From Albibacterium bauzanense (GTDB lineage: Bacteria; Bacteroidota; Bacteroidia; Sphingobacteriales; Sphingobacteriaceae): a stretch of 64,000 bases of DNA. This document shows positions 55,155 to 63,385 of this stretch, one piece after another. A program made the position numbers and the translations under genes. The DNA is taken from NCBI RefSeq assembly GCF_004339765.1, contig NZ_SMGO01000001.1:186001-250000 (forward strand). The letters are read 5' to 3'. The notes under the pieces were generated by a model that was given only the letters and a program-made list of their open reading frames with translations, did no database searches and was not told the origin of the DNA. Position 1 is the first letter of the stretch. Each line of letters begins with the position of its first letter.

Positions 55155-56264
55155 ATGGCTTCCAACATTTTTATTTACATTTACCCTTTTAATATAAACC
55201 CATACCAATACTTTACCTTAATGAATTTAAAACACACGAAGTTTTCTTTCGTTAATTATTTATTGAGAAGCATTCAACATAAACATCTTTTTAAGATGAA
55301 TGTCTTTAATACAATTTCAATGATGTCAAAGGGTTTTGATGTAGAAAGTATCTATCTTTATTCATTGAATAAAACGAATTATAAAAAATATCTTCCTGAT
55401 TCAGCCATACCTAAGATTAGTTTAAATTCAAATAATGGTTATTGGCCAATTTTACATGATAAGTTTGTCTTTTATAGATTTATAAAAGACAAACTTCCTA
55501 CAGGAGAACTATTAGGAATAGTTTTTAAGGGTGAGATTACTGCAGTTGATGGTGTTTTTGGATATGCAGAACTGTTGGAAGGTTTAAAAAAATCGAATAA
55601 ATATGTTTTGAAACCCCTCCAAGGCGGTAATACTACAGGCATTTTGTTTTTATCTTTAACGAATGAAGCTTTAATTTTACAAGGTAAACCTATAGATCAG
55701 GATATCCTGAAATCAACTATTAATGGATTAAATGAATACGGAATATTTAAATTTTATGAACAGCATAAGTTGTTTGCTAAGATTTATCCCGGGTCGATTA
55801 ATACCATACGATTGGTTACATTATATGATTTTGAACAAAAGAAGCCTTTTATTCATGCGAGTATATTAAGAATGGGCTGGTCAAGATCAGCACCTTTTCA
55901 TAATTTTCAAAAAAGAGGATTGGTTTCGTTAATTGATAATGAAACAGGGCTATTATCCATTTGTAAAAGAAAGGATGAAAATGGAAGAATTACACATCAG
56001 AGCAACCATCCAGACACAAATCAAGTAATTGAGGGAATGGTGATACCTTTCTGGGAAGATATAAAAGGAACTATCTTAGCTTATTTGGAAAAAAATCCTT
56101 TTCTTGATTATGTAGGATGGGACATCTTGGTTACCGATGAAGGTTTCCTGGTTATTGAAGCCAATCATAATCCTGGATTAGGCTTTATGCAAGCTTTTAA
56201 GCCGTTATTAGAAGATCCGAGAGGGGCTAATTATTTCAAAACAAAAAATATTTATGCTTCCTGA
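55155..56264 (+). CDS. Sugar-transfer-associated ATP-grasp protein
   Basis: The 369-residue protein fits the ATP-grasp group found in capsule loci (ATPgrasp_ST-like). It has 'YVLKPLQGGNTTGILFL' (nucleotide loop), 'NTIRLVTLYDF', 'GWDILVTDEGFLVIEANHNPGLGFMQ' (metal-binding Glu/Asn) near the end, and no signal or membrane segment. Such enzymes form acyl-phosphate intermediates and could attach an amino acid or other acid to a sugar. It is placed between pseI and pseF with an 11-base overlap to pseF, so it probably modifies the nonulosonic acid or its carrier glycan. The exact reaction is unknown. Confidence 0.75.
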   Translation: MASNIFIYIYPFNINPYQYFTLMNLKHTKFSFVNYLLRSIQHKHLFKMNVFNTISMMSKGFDVESIYLYSLNKTNYKKYLPDSAIPKISLNSNNGYWPILHDKFVFYRFIKDKLPTGELLGIVFKGEITAVDGVFGYAELLEGLKKSNKYVLKPLQGGNTTGILFLSLTNEALILQGKPIDQDILKSTINGLNEYGIFKFYEQHKLFAKIYPGSINTIRLVTLYDFEQKKPFIHASILRMGWSRSAPFHNFQKRGLVSLIDNETGLLSICKRKDENGRITHQSNHPDTNQVIEGMVIPFWEDIKGTILAYLEKNPFLDYVGWDILVTDEGFLVIEANHNPGLGFMQAFKPLLEDPRGANYFKTKNIYAS

Positions 56265-56970
56265 TAAGACAAAGAATCTAGCCATTATACCCGCGAGAGG
56301 AGGAAGTAAACGAATACCGGAAAAAAACATTAAACTCTTTTTCGGTAAACCGATTATTGCTTATTCTATAGAAGCTGCATTGGCGAGTGACCTTTTTGAT
56401 GAGGTTATGGTGTCTACTGATAATCTGGAAATTGCGGCAATTGCTCAAAAATATGGTGCCAAAGTTCCTTTCATTAGAAGTTTTAGAAATTCAGATGATA
56501 ATGCAGGATTAAATGACGTGTTTTTTGAAGTTCTTAATTATTATCAGGATCAAGGAATGCACTTTACCAACTTTTGTGGCATTTTGTCTACTGCACCCTT
56601 TATTGAGAAAGAGTATTTACAAGAATCTTTCTCACTTTTAAATGAAATGACACATGCAGTTATTCCTGTTGTCAAATATGATTTTCCGATTGAACGATAT
56701 TTAATGATAGAAGATGAAATTTTAAAGGTTGGTGATAGAGATAATTATGGTAAGAGGAGTCAGGATTTACCAGAAAGATTTCATGATGCCGGACAATTTT
56801 ATTGGGCTAATTGTGAATCTTTTTTATTAAACAAAGGTTTTTTTAAATTAATGCCTAAAGCTTATCGTCTCAATAGGAATGTTTTTCAAGATATTGATAC
56901 CCTGGATGACTGGGAAAGAATTGAAATGATCTACCAGTTTTTAAATATGAAGAAAAAACCAAGTCTTTAA
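56254..56970 (+). CDS. pseF: Pseudaminate cytidylyltransferase, PseF
   Basis: The 238-residue protein has 'LAIIPARGGSKRIPEKNIKLF' split as in the family, 'VSTDNLEIAAIA', 'ILSTAPFIEKEYL' and 'QDIDTLDDWERIEMIY'. The 'ARGGSKRIPEKN' start and 'DAGQFYWA' segment are typical of PseF, distinguishing it from the LegF copy at 31899. It makes CMP-Pse from CTP. It is translationally coupled to the ATP-grasp gene. Confidence 0.92.
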   Translation: MLPDKTKNLAIIPARGGSKRIPEKNIKLFFGKPIIAYSIEAALASDLFDEVMVSTDNLEIAAIAQKYGAKVPFIRSFRNSDDNAGLNDVFFEVLNYYQDQGMHFTNFCGILSTAPFIEKEYLQESFSLLNEMTHAVIPVVKYDFPIERYLMIEDEILKVGDRDNYGKRSQDLPERFHDAGQFYWANCESFLLNKGFFKLMPKAYRLNRNVFQDIDTLDDWERIEMIYQFLNMKKKPSL

Positions 56971-56989
56971 ATAGCTGTTTAATTTTATT

Positions 56990-57517
56990 ATGACTATAAA
57001 GAATAGATTTATTGCAAATCTTGATAAATTGGAGTGTATAGCCGGTTATAAGTGGGAACTAATAGCAGATAAACACTCTTCTTATATCTTAAAATGGAGA
57101 AATGATCCAAATAATGCAGTTCTATTTGAAGATATAAGTACATTAACTATTGAAAAACAAAAGGCTTTTTTAAATCGATATGATGAACATGACAGGGTAG
57201 ACCTCGTATTAGTTAAAGATGATTTAATCAGGATAAACACCCCAGTGGGTGTATTTAATATTAAGAATCTAGGAACATCTCCAGAATACGGGGCCTTGAT
57301 AGGCGATGAGACATTGAGGAATAAAAGCTTGGGTTACAATGTTAAAGTAACAATTTTTAGATTTTGGTTTGATGTGATGAAAATGAAAGAGATTTTAGTT
57401 AAGAATAAGATTCAAAATCAAAAAGTCATTGAAAATAATTTAAAAATGGGGTTTAAACCAGTAAAACTGGAACCGGCTTTAATTACGTCGACTTTAACAG
57501 CAGATTTAATGAAATAG
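56990..57517 (+). CDS. pseH: PseH-type GNAT acetyltransferase
   Basis: The 175-residue GNAT-fold protein has 'SYILKWRNDPNNAVLFED' near the N-terminus, 'PVGVFNIKNLG' in the core, 'NKSLGYNVKVTIFRFWF' and 'KNKIQNQKVIENNLKMGF' at the acetyl-CoA-binding C-terminus. PseH N-acetylates UDP-4-amino-4,6-dideoxy-L-AltNAc between PseC and PseG. It closes the pse operon; the following 262 bases have no gene. Confidence 0.85.
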   Translation: MTIKNRFIANLDKLECIAGYKWELIADKHSSYILKWRNDPNNAVLFEDISTLTIEKQKAFLNRYDEHDRVDLVLVKDDLIRINTPVGVFNIKNLGTSPEYGALIGDETLRNKSLGYNVKVTIFRFWFDVMKMKEILVKNKIQNQKVIENNLKMGFKPVKLEPALITSTLTADLMK

Positions 57518-57779
57518 ATTCGCATAAATCTATAATTACCAGGCTCTTTTCAGTTAAATATTTTAATATTTTTTTGATTTAAAAGGGTTATTTTTTTTAT
57601 AAGATATTTTATTATCAATTTTATTTGGTAATATTACATATAATTACTAATCAATAAAATTATACTAAATTAGTCGACATTAAACTTTACAGATAAATTA
57701 TATGACAGGCTTTCTGTATAAGATTTGATTTTTTAAGATAACGATAACGTGTTATTGCATTTTTTTATATATAAATAAT
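57518..57779. other. AT-rich gene-free gap at a locus boundary
   Basis: These 262 bases have long T and A runs and no open frame of note. TTTG occurs at 57573 and 57724, but no TAnnTTTG follows at the right distance, so no promoter can be named. The gap separates the pse operon from the second export gene set and probably holds its control region. Confidence 0.5.
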
Positions 57780-58925
57780 ATGTTTGATAAAATATGGCTT
57801 TCTTCTCCACACATGGGTGATGAAGAATTCTCCTTTGTAAAAAATGCCTTTGATGCCAATTGGATAGCCCCAACCGGACCGGACATTATTGGTTTTGAAA
57901 AGGATTTAGAAAGTTATCTTGAAAATGGTGTACATGTCACTACGGTTAGCTCTGGAACTGCTGCCATTCATTTAGCACTGCTTATTCTTGGAGTAAAAGA
58001 TGGAGACGAAGTTATTTGTCAATCTCTTACTTTTGTTGCAACTGCCAATCCTATTTTATACTTAGGTGCTAAACCTGTTTTTGTTGATAGTGAAAAAGAC
58101 ACCTTTAACATGTCTCCTGAACTTCTGGAGCGAGCTATTTTAGACAGAATCTCTAAAGGTATAAAACCCAAAGCTATTATAGTTGTGCATCTATATGGCA
58201 ATCCTGCAAAGATTGTTGAAATCATGGAAATTGCCAGACGCTATGACATATTGGTCGTAGAAGATGCTGCAGAGGCTTTGGGATCCAGTTATAAAAATCA
58301 GGCTCTTGGAACCTTTGGCGACTTTGGAGTTCTTTCTTTTAATGGTAACAAAATCATTACCACTTCAGGTGGAGGTGCTTTAATCTCTAAAAATAAGGAA
58401 TGGATTGACAAGGCGTATTTTTATGCTACACAAGCACGTGACAATGAGCACTATTACCAGCACAGTGAAATGGGTTATAATTACCGAATGAGTAATATTT
58501 GTGCTGCTATTGGTAGAGGACAAATGACGGTATTAAATAAACGAGTAGCACAACGAAGAGCAAACTTCTACTTTTATAAAGAAAAATTAAAGGAATTTAA
58601 ATCATTTCATTTTATTGAAGAAAGTGATCGCAATTCTTTTTCCAATCATTGGTTAAGCGTAGCTGTATTAAACGGAATTGACCCTAATATAATTCGTTTA
58701 AAATTACAAGAAGTAAACATTGAATCCAGGTTCTTTTGGAAACCAATGCATTTACAACCTCTTTTTGAGAAATATGATTTTTATGGTGACGGTACTTCAG
58801 AATACCTGTTTGAGCGAGGAATATGTTTACCTTCAGGGTCTAGTCTTACTCAAACACAGAAAAACTTTTTGGTTCAAAATTTAAAAGGGATATTGAAAGA
58901 AGAAGAGGTAAATAGCATAACATAG
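57780..58925 (+). CDS. DegT-family aminotransferase, PglE/EpsN-like
   Basis: The 381-residue protein begins 'MFDKIWLSSPHMGDEE' and has 'VSSGTAAIHLALLIL', 'QSLTFVATANPILYLGA', 'VEDAAEALGSSYKNQALG' and 'LSFNGNKIITTSGGGAL' with the PLP Lys. These are typical of PglE/EpsN enzymes, which aminate UDP-4-keto-6-deoxy-GlcNAc on the way to bacillosamine-type sugars. The usual partners (PglF dehydratase, PglC transferase, PglD acetyltransferase) are not adjacent; a partner may lie beyond the right end of the window. Confidence 0.87.
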   Translation: MFDKIWLSSPHMGDEEFSFVKNAFDANWIAPTGPDIIGFEKDLESYLENGVHVTTVSSGTAAIHLALLILGVKDGDEVICQSLTFVATANPILYLGAKPVFVDSEKDTFNMSPELLERAILDRISKGIKPKAIIVVHLYGNPAKIVEIMEIARRYDILVVEDAAEALGSSYKNQALGTFGDFGVLSFNGNKIITTSGGGALISKNKEWIDKAYFYATQARDNEHYYQHSEMGYNYRMSNICAAIGRGQMTVLNKRVAQRRANFYFYKEKLKEFKSFHFIEESDRNSFSNHWLSVAVLNGIDPNIIRLKLQEVNIESRFFWKPMHLQPLFEKYDFYGDGTSEYLFERGICLPSGSSLTQTQKNFLVQNLKGILKEEEVNSIT

Positions 58926-58968
58926 AAATACCAAATTAAATTTTAAGTAACCATAGTACATATTCTTA

Positions 58969-59745
58969 ATGAAGAGAAATTTTTACCCCATCCTTATTGT
59001 ATTTTTATTGATTTTAAGCTCCTGTACCGCAACACAACAGTTGAGGTATTTTAACGACCTTCCAGATACATCCCGCTTTGATCTTCCACCAATGCCTCAA
59101 ATAGAAAGGACTGTTCAAACTGGAGATCGATTATTAATAACCATTGGAGCACAGGATCCTGAAGCTGCAGCATTATTTAATAATTATGGTGGTATACCCA
59201 CCTCCGGCAACACCGGTTCTAGCCAAGGTGGCCAATCTGAAGTAGTTGGCTTTCTTGTGGATGCTGATGGACAAATTGAATTGCCATTTTTAGGGAAAGT
59301 CCTTGCTGCCAAGCTTACTGCTGAAGAATTAAAGAATAATCTGACTACAAGTCTTGAGGAGTATCTTAAAGAACCTTTTGTTACTGTCAAGTTCTTTGAA
59401 ATCAAATTCACAGTTCTTGGTGAAGTACGCAGTCCAGGAACCTATACGCTTCCACTTCAACGAACTACTTTCCTGGACGCTTTAGGTGCAGCGGGTGACT
59501 TGCCTGTTTCGGCAAAAAGATATGATATTCAAATTTACCGTGACTATGATGGCGAACGTGCAATTTTCAAAGTTGATCTTCGCAAAATGGATATACTTTA
59601 TAATTCTGAGTTGTTTCAGATAAGACATAACGATGTAATTTATGTTCAACCCAGAGATAGCCGTAGATTTAGTGAGGAAACTCGTTTTTACGTATCCCTG
59701 TTGTCTCTGGCAGTGGGTTTAGTTGCCATATTTACAAGATTTTAA
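58969..59745 (+). CDS. wza: Wza-type polysaccharide export lipoprotein
   Basis: The 258-residue protein has a lipoprotein signal ending LSSC and a polysaccharide export domain ('VQTGDRLLITIGAQDPEAAALFNN', in two adjoining motifs). One SLBB repeat ('FTVLGEVRSPGTYTLPLQ') and a C-terminal membrane helix follow. This is the standard Bacteroidota Wza, shorter than the SLBB protein at 22440. It forms the outer-membrane export pore together with the Wzc encoded 22 bases downstream. Confidence 0.93.
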   Translation: MKRNFYPILIVFLLILSSCTATQQLRYFNDLPDTSRFDLPPMPQIERTVQTGDRLLITIGAQDPEAAALFNNYGGIPTSGNTGSSQGGQSEVVGFLVDADGQIELPFLGKVLAAKLTAEELKNNLTTSLEEYLKEPFVTVKFFEIKFTVLGEVRSPGTYTLPLQRTTFLDALGAAGDLPVSAKRYDIQIYRDYDGERAIFKVDLRKMDILYNSELFQIRHNDVIYVQPRDSRRFSEETRFYVSLLSLAVGLVAIFTRF

Positions 59746-59767
59746 GAATTTAATATTTATAGACCAC

Positions 59768-62149
59768 ATGGAAGACGTGTTTGAGGATGAGTATCAACGA
59801 TCGGCAAAAGGCTCTTTTAACTTAAAATATTTTTTAACAAAATTGCTTGCTAACTATGTCGTGATTTTGGTAACGATGTTAATAGCTTTACTGGGTGCTT
59901 ACATCTACTTACGCTATTCAACTCCTAAATACCGAATCTCTAGTTATATTTTAGTTGGTGGTGGTGAACTTGAAAGTAATGCCAATAGTATTTTGACAAA
60001 CGTTGGACTAATTAGTAATGTTGATAATACGTTAGCTTCAGTTAATAATGAAATCTTTATTTTAAAATCACATGCCATTAATGGGAAAGTAGTTGATTCT
60101 TTGCAATTGAATGTAATTGTTTCCAAGATGGGGCGATTAAAAAATCAGCCGATAACAAAAGACAATTTACCAGTTACTATCCAGGTACATAAATCCAACC
60201 CAAATAGTAGCAGTCCAGAATATGGGTTAACATTAAATGAGGAAGGCTTTATTATAGATGATAATGGTGAATCAATCAAAGGTATTTATGGAAAATCTTT
60301 GATACTAAATTCTGATACCATAACATTCAATAAAAAGTCGGGTGCAATTATTAATGATGATACTTATTTATTTCAATTGACGGGAAGGTCTCAAACCATT
60401 GCAAAATACATTTCCCAACTAGGGGTTGAAGCTACCAGAAATGGAGGAGTTGGCTTATTAAAATTATCTATTGTTGAAGAAGTCCCTGAAATAGCTGAAA
60501 AGTATATTCAAGTATTAATTCACTCTTATAATGAATCCTATTTAGATTACAAGAACCAGGCAATTAGAAGGGCATTAACATTCCTAAATCAGCGTTTAGA
60601 AACTATCGGTTCAGAATTGAATGCACAAGAACAAGAGATCGGTGAATTTAAGGCAAAAAATAAATTATACGATATCTCTACGACTGCTGCTGAGCTATTG
60701 ATGAAATTACAAGATCTGGATGATCAAAAAAGCCAATATACTTTTCAGAATGAACTGCTCTTGATGATTCAAAGTAGTATGCAAAATGCATCTGATAACG
60801 AAGAAATTATTGCTACTAATAATGGTCTTTCCGATCCAGTCTTACTTTCTCAGGTTCAACAATATAATGAATTAGTTTTACGTAAACAGATGATTCAAAC
60901 AACCGGAGCAAAATCTGATCCCCGGTTAGGTATAGTGAATGAACAATTGGCGAATGTTAGAAGCAATACATTATTAAATATTGCTAATATTCGTAAACAA
61001 TTCCAGGCTAGCAATAATCATCTTTCCTCATTAGAAAACTCACAAAATAATGAATTTAACACTCTCCCAGAAAAGGAAAAGGAATTTGTGGAACTTCATC
61101 GTAAGGTAAGTATTAAGGAAGCACAATACTTATTTTTACTTCAAAAGAAAGAAGAAACCGATATTCAATTAGTTTCCTCTGATACAGAAAGATCAAGAAC
61201 CGTAGATGATGTATTAAATGAAGGGAAGGTTTGGCCTATTACTTTAGATATTTATGGTATCGCATTAATGATTGGATTTCTATTCCCTTGCTTTATTATT
61301 CTACTTAGAGTTTTATTAAATCAAAAAATAGAAACCCGCGAAGAAATAGAAAATGCGATACATATACCAATTCTTGGAGAGCTAAGTCTTAGTCATTCAG
61401 AAGAACCTATTGTTATCTCAAAGAATAACCGATCTGCTATCGCAGAACAGTTTCGTTCTATACGGAGCAATCTTTCCTTTATGGATACGAATGAAACAAA
61501 TAAAGTTTTTGTGATTACATCCTGTACAAGTGGAGAAGGGAAAAGTTTCGTAAGCTTAAATTTAGGAAATAGTTTAGCCCTTAGTGAGAAAAGAGTAGCT
61601 ATTTTAGAACTTGATTTAAGAAAACCAATTCTATCGGAAAAATTAGGATTAAAAAATAAAGTAGGTATATCAAGTTTTATAATTGATAAAACAATGCAAC
61701 CTTCTGATATCATTCAACCATTAAAAGCATATCCTAATTTATTTTTATTAAGTTCTGGTCCAACTCCCCCTAACCCGGGTGAGTTAATTATTCATCCAAG
61801 AATAGCAGAATTGATTAGTTATTTGAAAGAAAACTTTGATTTTGTCATATTAGACACTCCTCCATTTGGATTGGTTGCAGATGCACTTAATTTAGCAGCA
61901 CTTTCCGATTTATCTATATTTATTATTCGACCAGATCATTCCTTACGATCTTCCTTGACTTTACTAAATGACCTGTATAAAAACAAAAAGTTTCCGAACA
62001 TTTCTGTAATAGTTAATGGAATACGCCCTAGAAAAGGTTATGGCTATGTTTATGGCCATGGTTATGGTTACGGTTATTATGCAGATGATGTAATAAAAAA
62101 GGAGAATAGCTTAATTAAATTCTTTAAACGACTATTGAGGATAACCTAA
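59768..62149 (+). CDS. wzc: Wzc-type tyrosine autokinase and chain-length regulator
   Basis: I start at ATG 59768; an in-frame start at 59723 would overlap wza. The protein (793 residues) has a Wzz-like domain with membrane segments near residues 30-50 and 490-510 and a long coiled-coil middle. A cytoplasmic bacterial tyrosine kinase domain follows: Walker A 'TSCTSGEGKSF' near 583, Walker A' 'LELDLRKP' near 612 and Walker B 'FVILDTPPFG' near 693. The C-terminal tail has a Tyr cluster (seven or so Tyr, about residues 756-773) that is the expected autophosphorylation site. It controls chain length and export with Wza. Confidence 0.95.
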   Translation: MEDVFEDEYQRSAKGSFNLKYFLTKLLANYVVILVTMLIALLGAYIYLRYSTPKYRISSYILVGGGELESNANSILTNVGLISNVDNTLASVNNEIFILKSHAINGKVVDSLQLNVIVSKMGRLKNQPITKDNLPVTIQVHKSNPNSSSPEYGLTLNEEGFIIDDNGESIKGIYGKSLILNSDTITFNKKSGAIINDDTYLFQLTGRSQTIAKYISQLGVEATRNGGVGLLKLSIVEEVPEIAEKYIQVLIHSYNESYLDYKNQAIRRALTFLNQRLETIGSELNAQEQEIGEFKAKNKLYDISTTAAELLMKLQDLDDQKSQYTFQNELLLMIQSSMQNASDNEEIIATNNGLSDPVLLSQVQQYNELVLRKQMIQTTGAKSDPRLGIVNEQLANVRSNTLLNIANIRKQFQASNNHLSSLENSQNNEFNTLPEKEKEFVELHRKVSIKEAQYLFLLQKKEETDIQLVSSDTERSRTVDDVLNEGKVWPITLDIYGIALMIGFLFPCFIILLRVLLNQKIETREEIENAIHIPILGELSLSHSEEPIVISKNNRSAIAEQFRSIRSNLSFMDTNETNKVFVITSCTSGEGKSFVSLNLGNSLALSEKRVAILELDLRKPILSEKLGLKNKVGISSFIIDKTMQPSDIIQPLKAYPNLFLLSSGPTPPNPGELIIHPRIAELISYLKENFDFVILDTPPFGLVADALNLAALSDLSIFIIRPDHSLRSSLTLLNDLYKNKKFPNISVIVNGIRPRKGYGYVYGHGYGYGYYADDVIKKENSLIKFFKRLLRIT

Positions 62150-62219
62150 TATATTTAGTTATTAAATTCTGAGCAGTAGAGTAGATGACTGTTTATTTTA
62201 AAAAAATCGAAAGCAATAT

Positions 62220-63377
62220 ATGGGTAATACGATTTTAGTATTTGTTATGATGCGAATTTATAGAGATTCTCATCGCAAAATATTCGATATTGACCGTTTA
62301 GTTAATGAAGGTCATGAAGTGTTATTCCTTTCATTTTGTGGTTGGAATGGATATTCAGCAACTGTAAAAGACCCATATTTGATTGAGAAGACTCTTTTCA
62401 TTAACAATGATAATGATATAGAGAATTTCATTAATAAGTATACTGATAAAACTGTTTTATATATAACAAGTGTAAATTATCCTCGCTCATTTATAAAACA
62501 TTTTAATTCGTTAAAAAATCATCCATCAAGTCAAGTCTTAGGATATAGCACAAGAATGGTACCCTCCATGATTGATTTAAATATTAGAAAATCCATATCT
62601 CATGGAATAACAAAATTCATAGCCTATCGACCCCTAATAAAGAGGCTTCTTTCAAGCTTTAATTTTAATAAAGTGAAGCTTGATTATTTATTAGCCGGAA
62701 CACTTTATCAGACTCCTTTTTTTACTAACTTTTCTAATACAAAAATTATATCGGTGCATACAGATGATGTGAATCAAATATTATCTGTTCAAAATGAATC
62801 ACAACCAATCCATACAGGCAATTATGGTGTTTTTACAGATCAATTGATCCCTTTCGCCTTTAAACACTTATATAATGAATCAGAAAGAGATGAATATTAT
62901 CAAAATCTTAGTGATTTTCTTGAATATCAAAGAGTCAATATGGGGTTAGATATAATATATTTTGCTGCCCACCCTGAAATAGAAGTATATAGTATGCAAT
63001 ATGATTTTTTAAAATATGATTTCAATATAGTAAAGAATGATGTTGTAAGGTTAATCAAAGACTCAACAATAGTATTCACTCATTTCAGCACTACAGTGGG
63101 CGTAGCTGTATATTTTAATAAACCTGTACATATTTTAATCGATAATAAATTAAAGGATCATAAAAGTGTTATAAATCGAATTGAAGTAATATCAACTCTT
63201 TTAAATTCACCGATTTCAAATATGGATAATTATTTAGAAAGTGATTCAAAAATAGTTAAGGTAACAGTAAATAGTGCTTTATATTCCAACTATAAAATTA
63301 AATATTTAAAAGATAATGAAATACAAGAGCACTCGTATTGCCATGCTATTAGAACTATCTTAGAACTCAAAGGTTAA
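62220..63377 (+). CDS. Uncharacterised protein with HP and Ser/Thr motifs, candidate sialyltransferase-like GT
   Basis: I do not recognise a named family. The 385-residue protein has no signal or membrane segments. It contains 'IYFAAHPEIEV' (an HP pair) and 'IVFTHFSTTVGVAVYFNKPVHIL' (Ser/Thr loop then a nucleotide-pocket-like strand), in the order and spacing seen in GT-B sialyltransferases of the GT52/GT38 type. It follows wzc and precedes another transferase-like gene. With CMP-Leg and possibly CMP-Pse made by this locus, a nonulosonic acid transferase is a plausible role, but this is inference. Confidence 0.5.
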   Translation: MGNTILVFVMMRIYRDSHRKIFDIDRLVNEGHEVLFLSFCGWNGYSATVKDPYLIEKTLFINNDNDIENFINKYTDKTVLYITSVNYPRSFIKHFNSLKNHPSSQVLGYSTRMVPSMIDLNIRKSISHGITKFIAYRPLIKRLLSSFNFNKVKLDYLLAGTLYQTPFFTNFSNTKIISVHTDDVNQILSVQNESQPIHTGNYGVFTDQLIPFAFKHLYNESERDEYYQNLSDFLEYQRVNMGLDIIYFAAHPEIEVYSMQYDFLKYDFNIVKNDVVRLIKDSTIVFTHFSTTVGVAVYFNKPVHILIDNKLKDHKSVINRIEVISTLLNSPISNMDNYLESDSKIVKVTVNSALYSNYKIKYLKDNEIQEHSYCHAIRTILELKG

Positions 63378-63385
63378 ACATTAAA

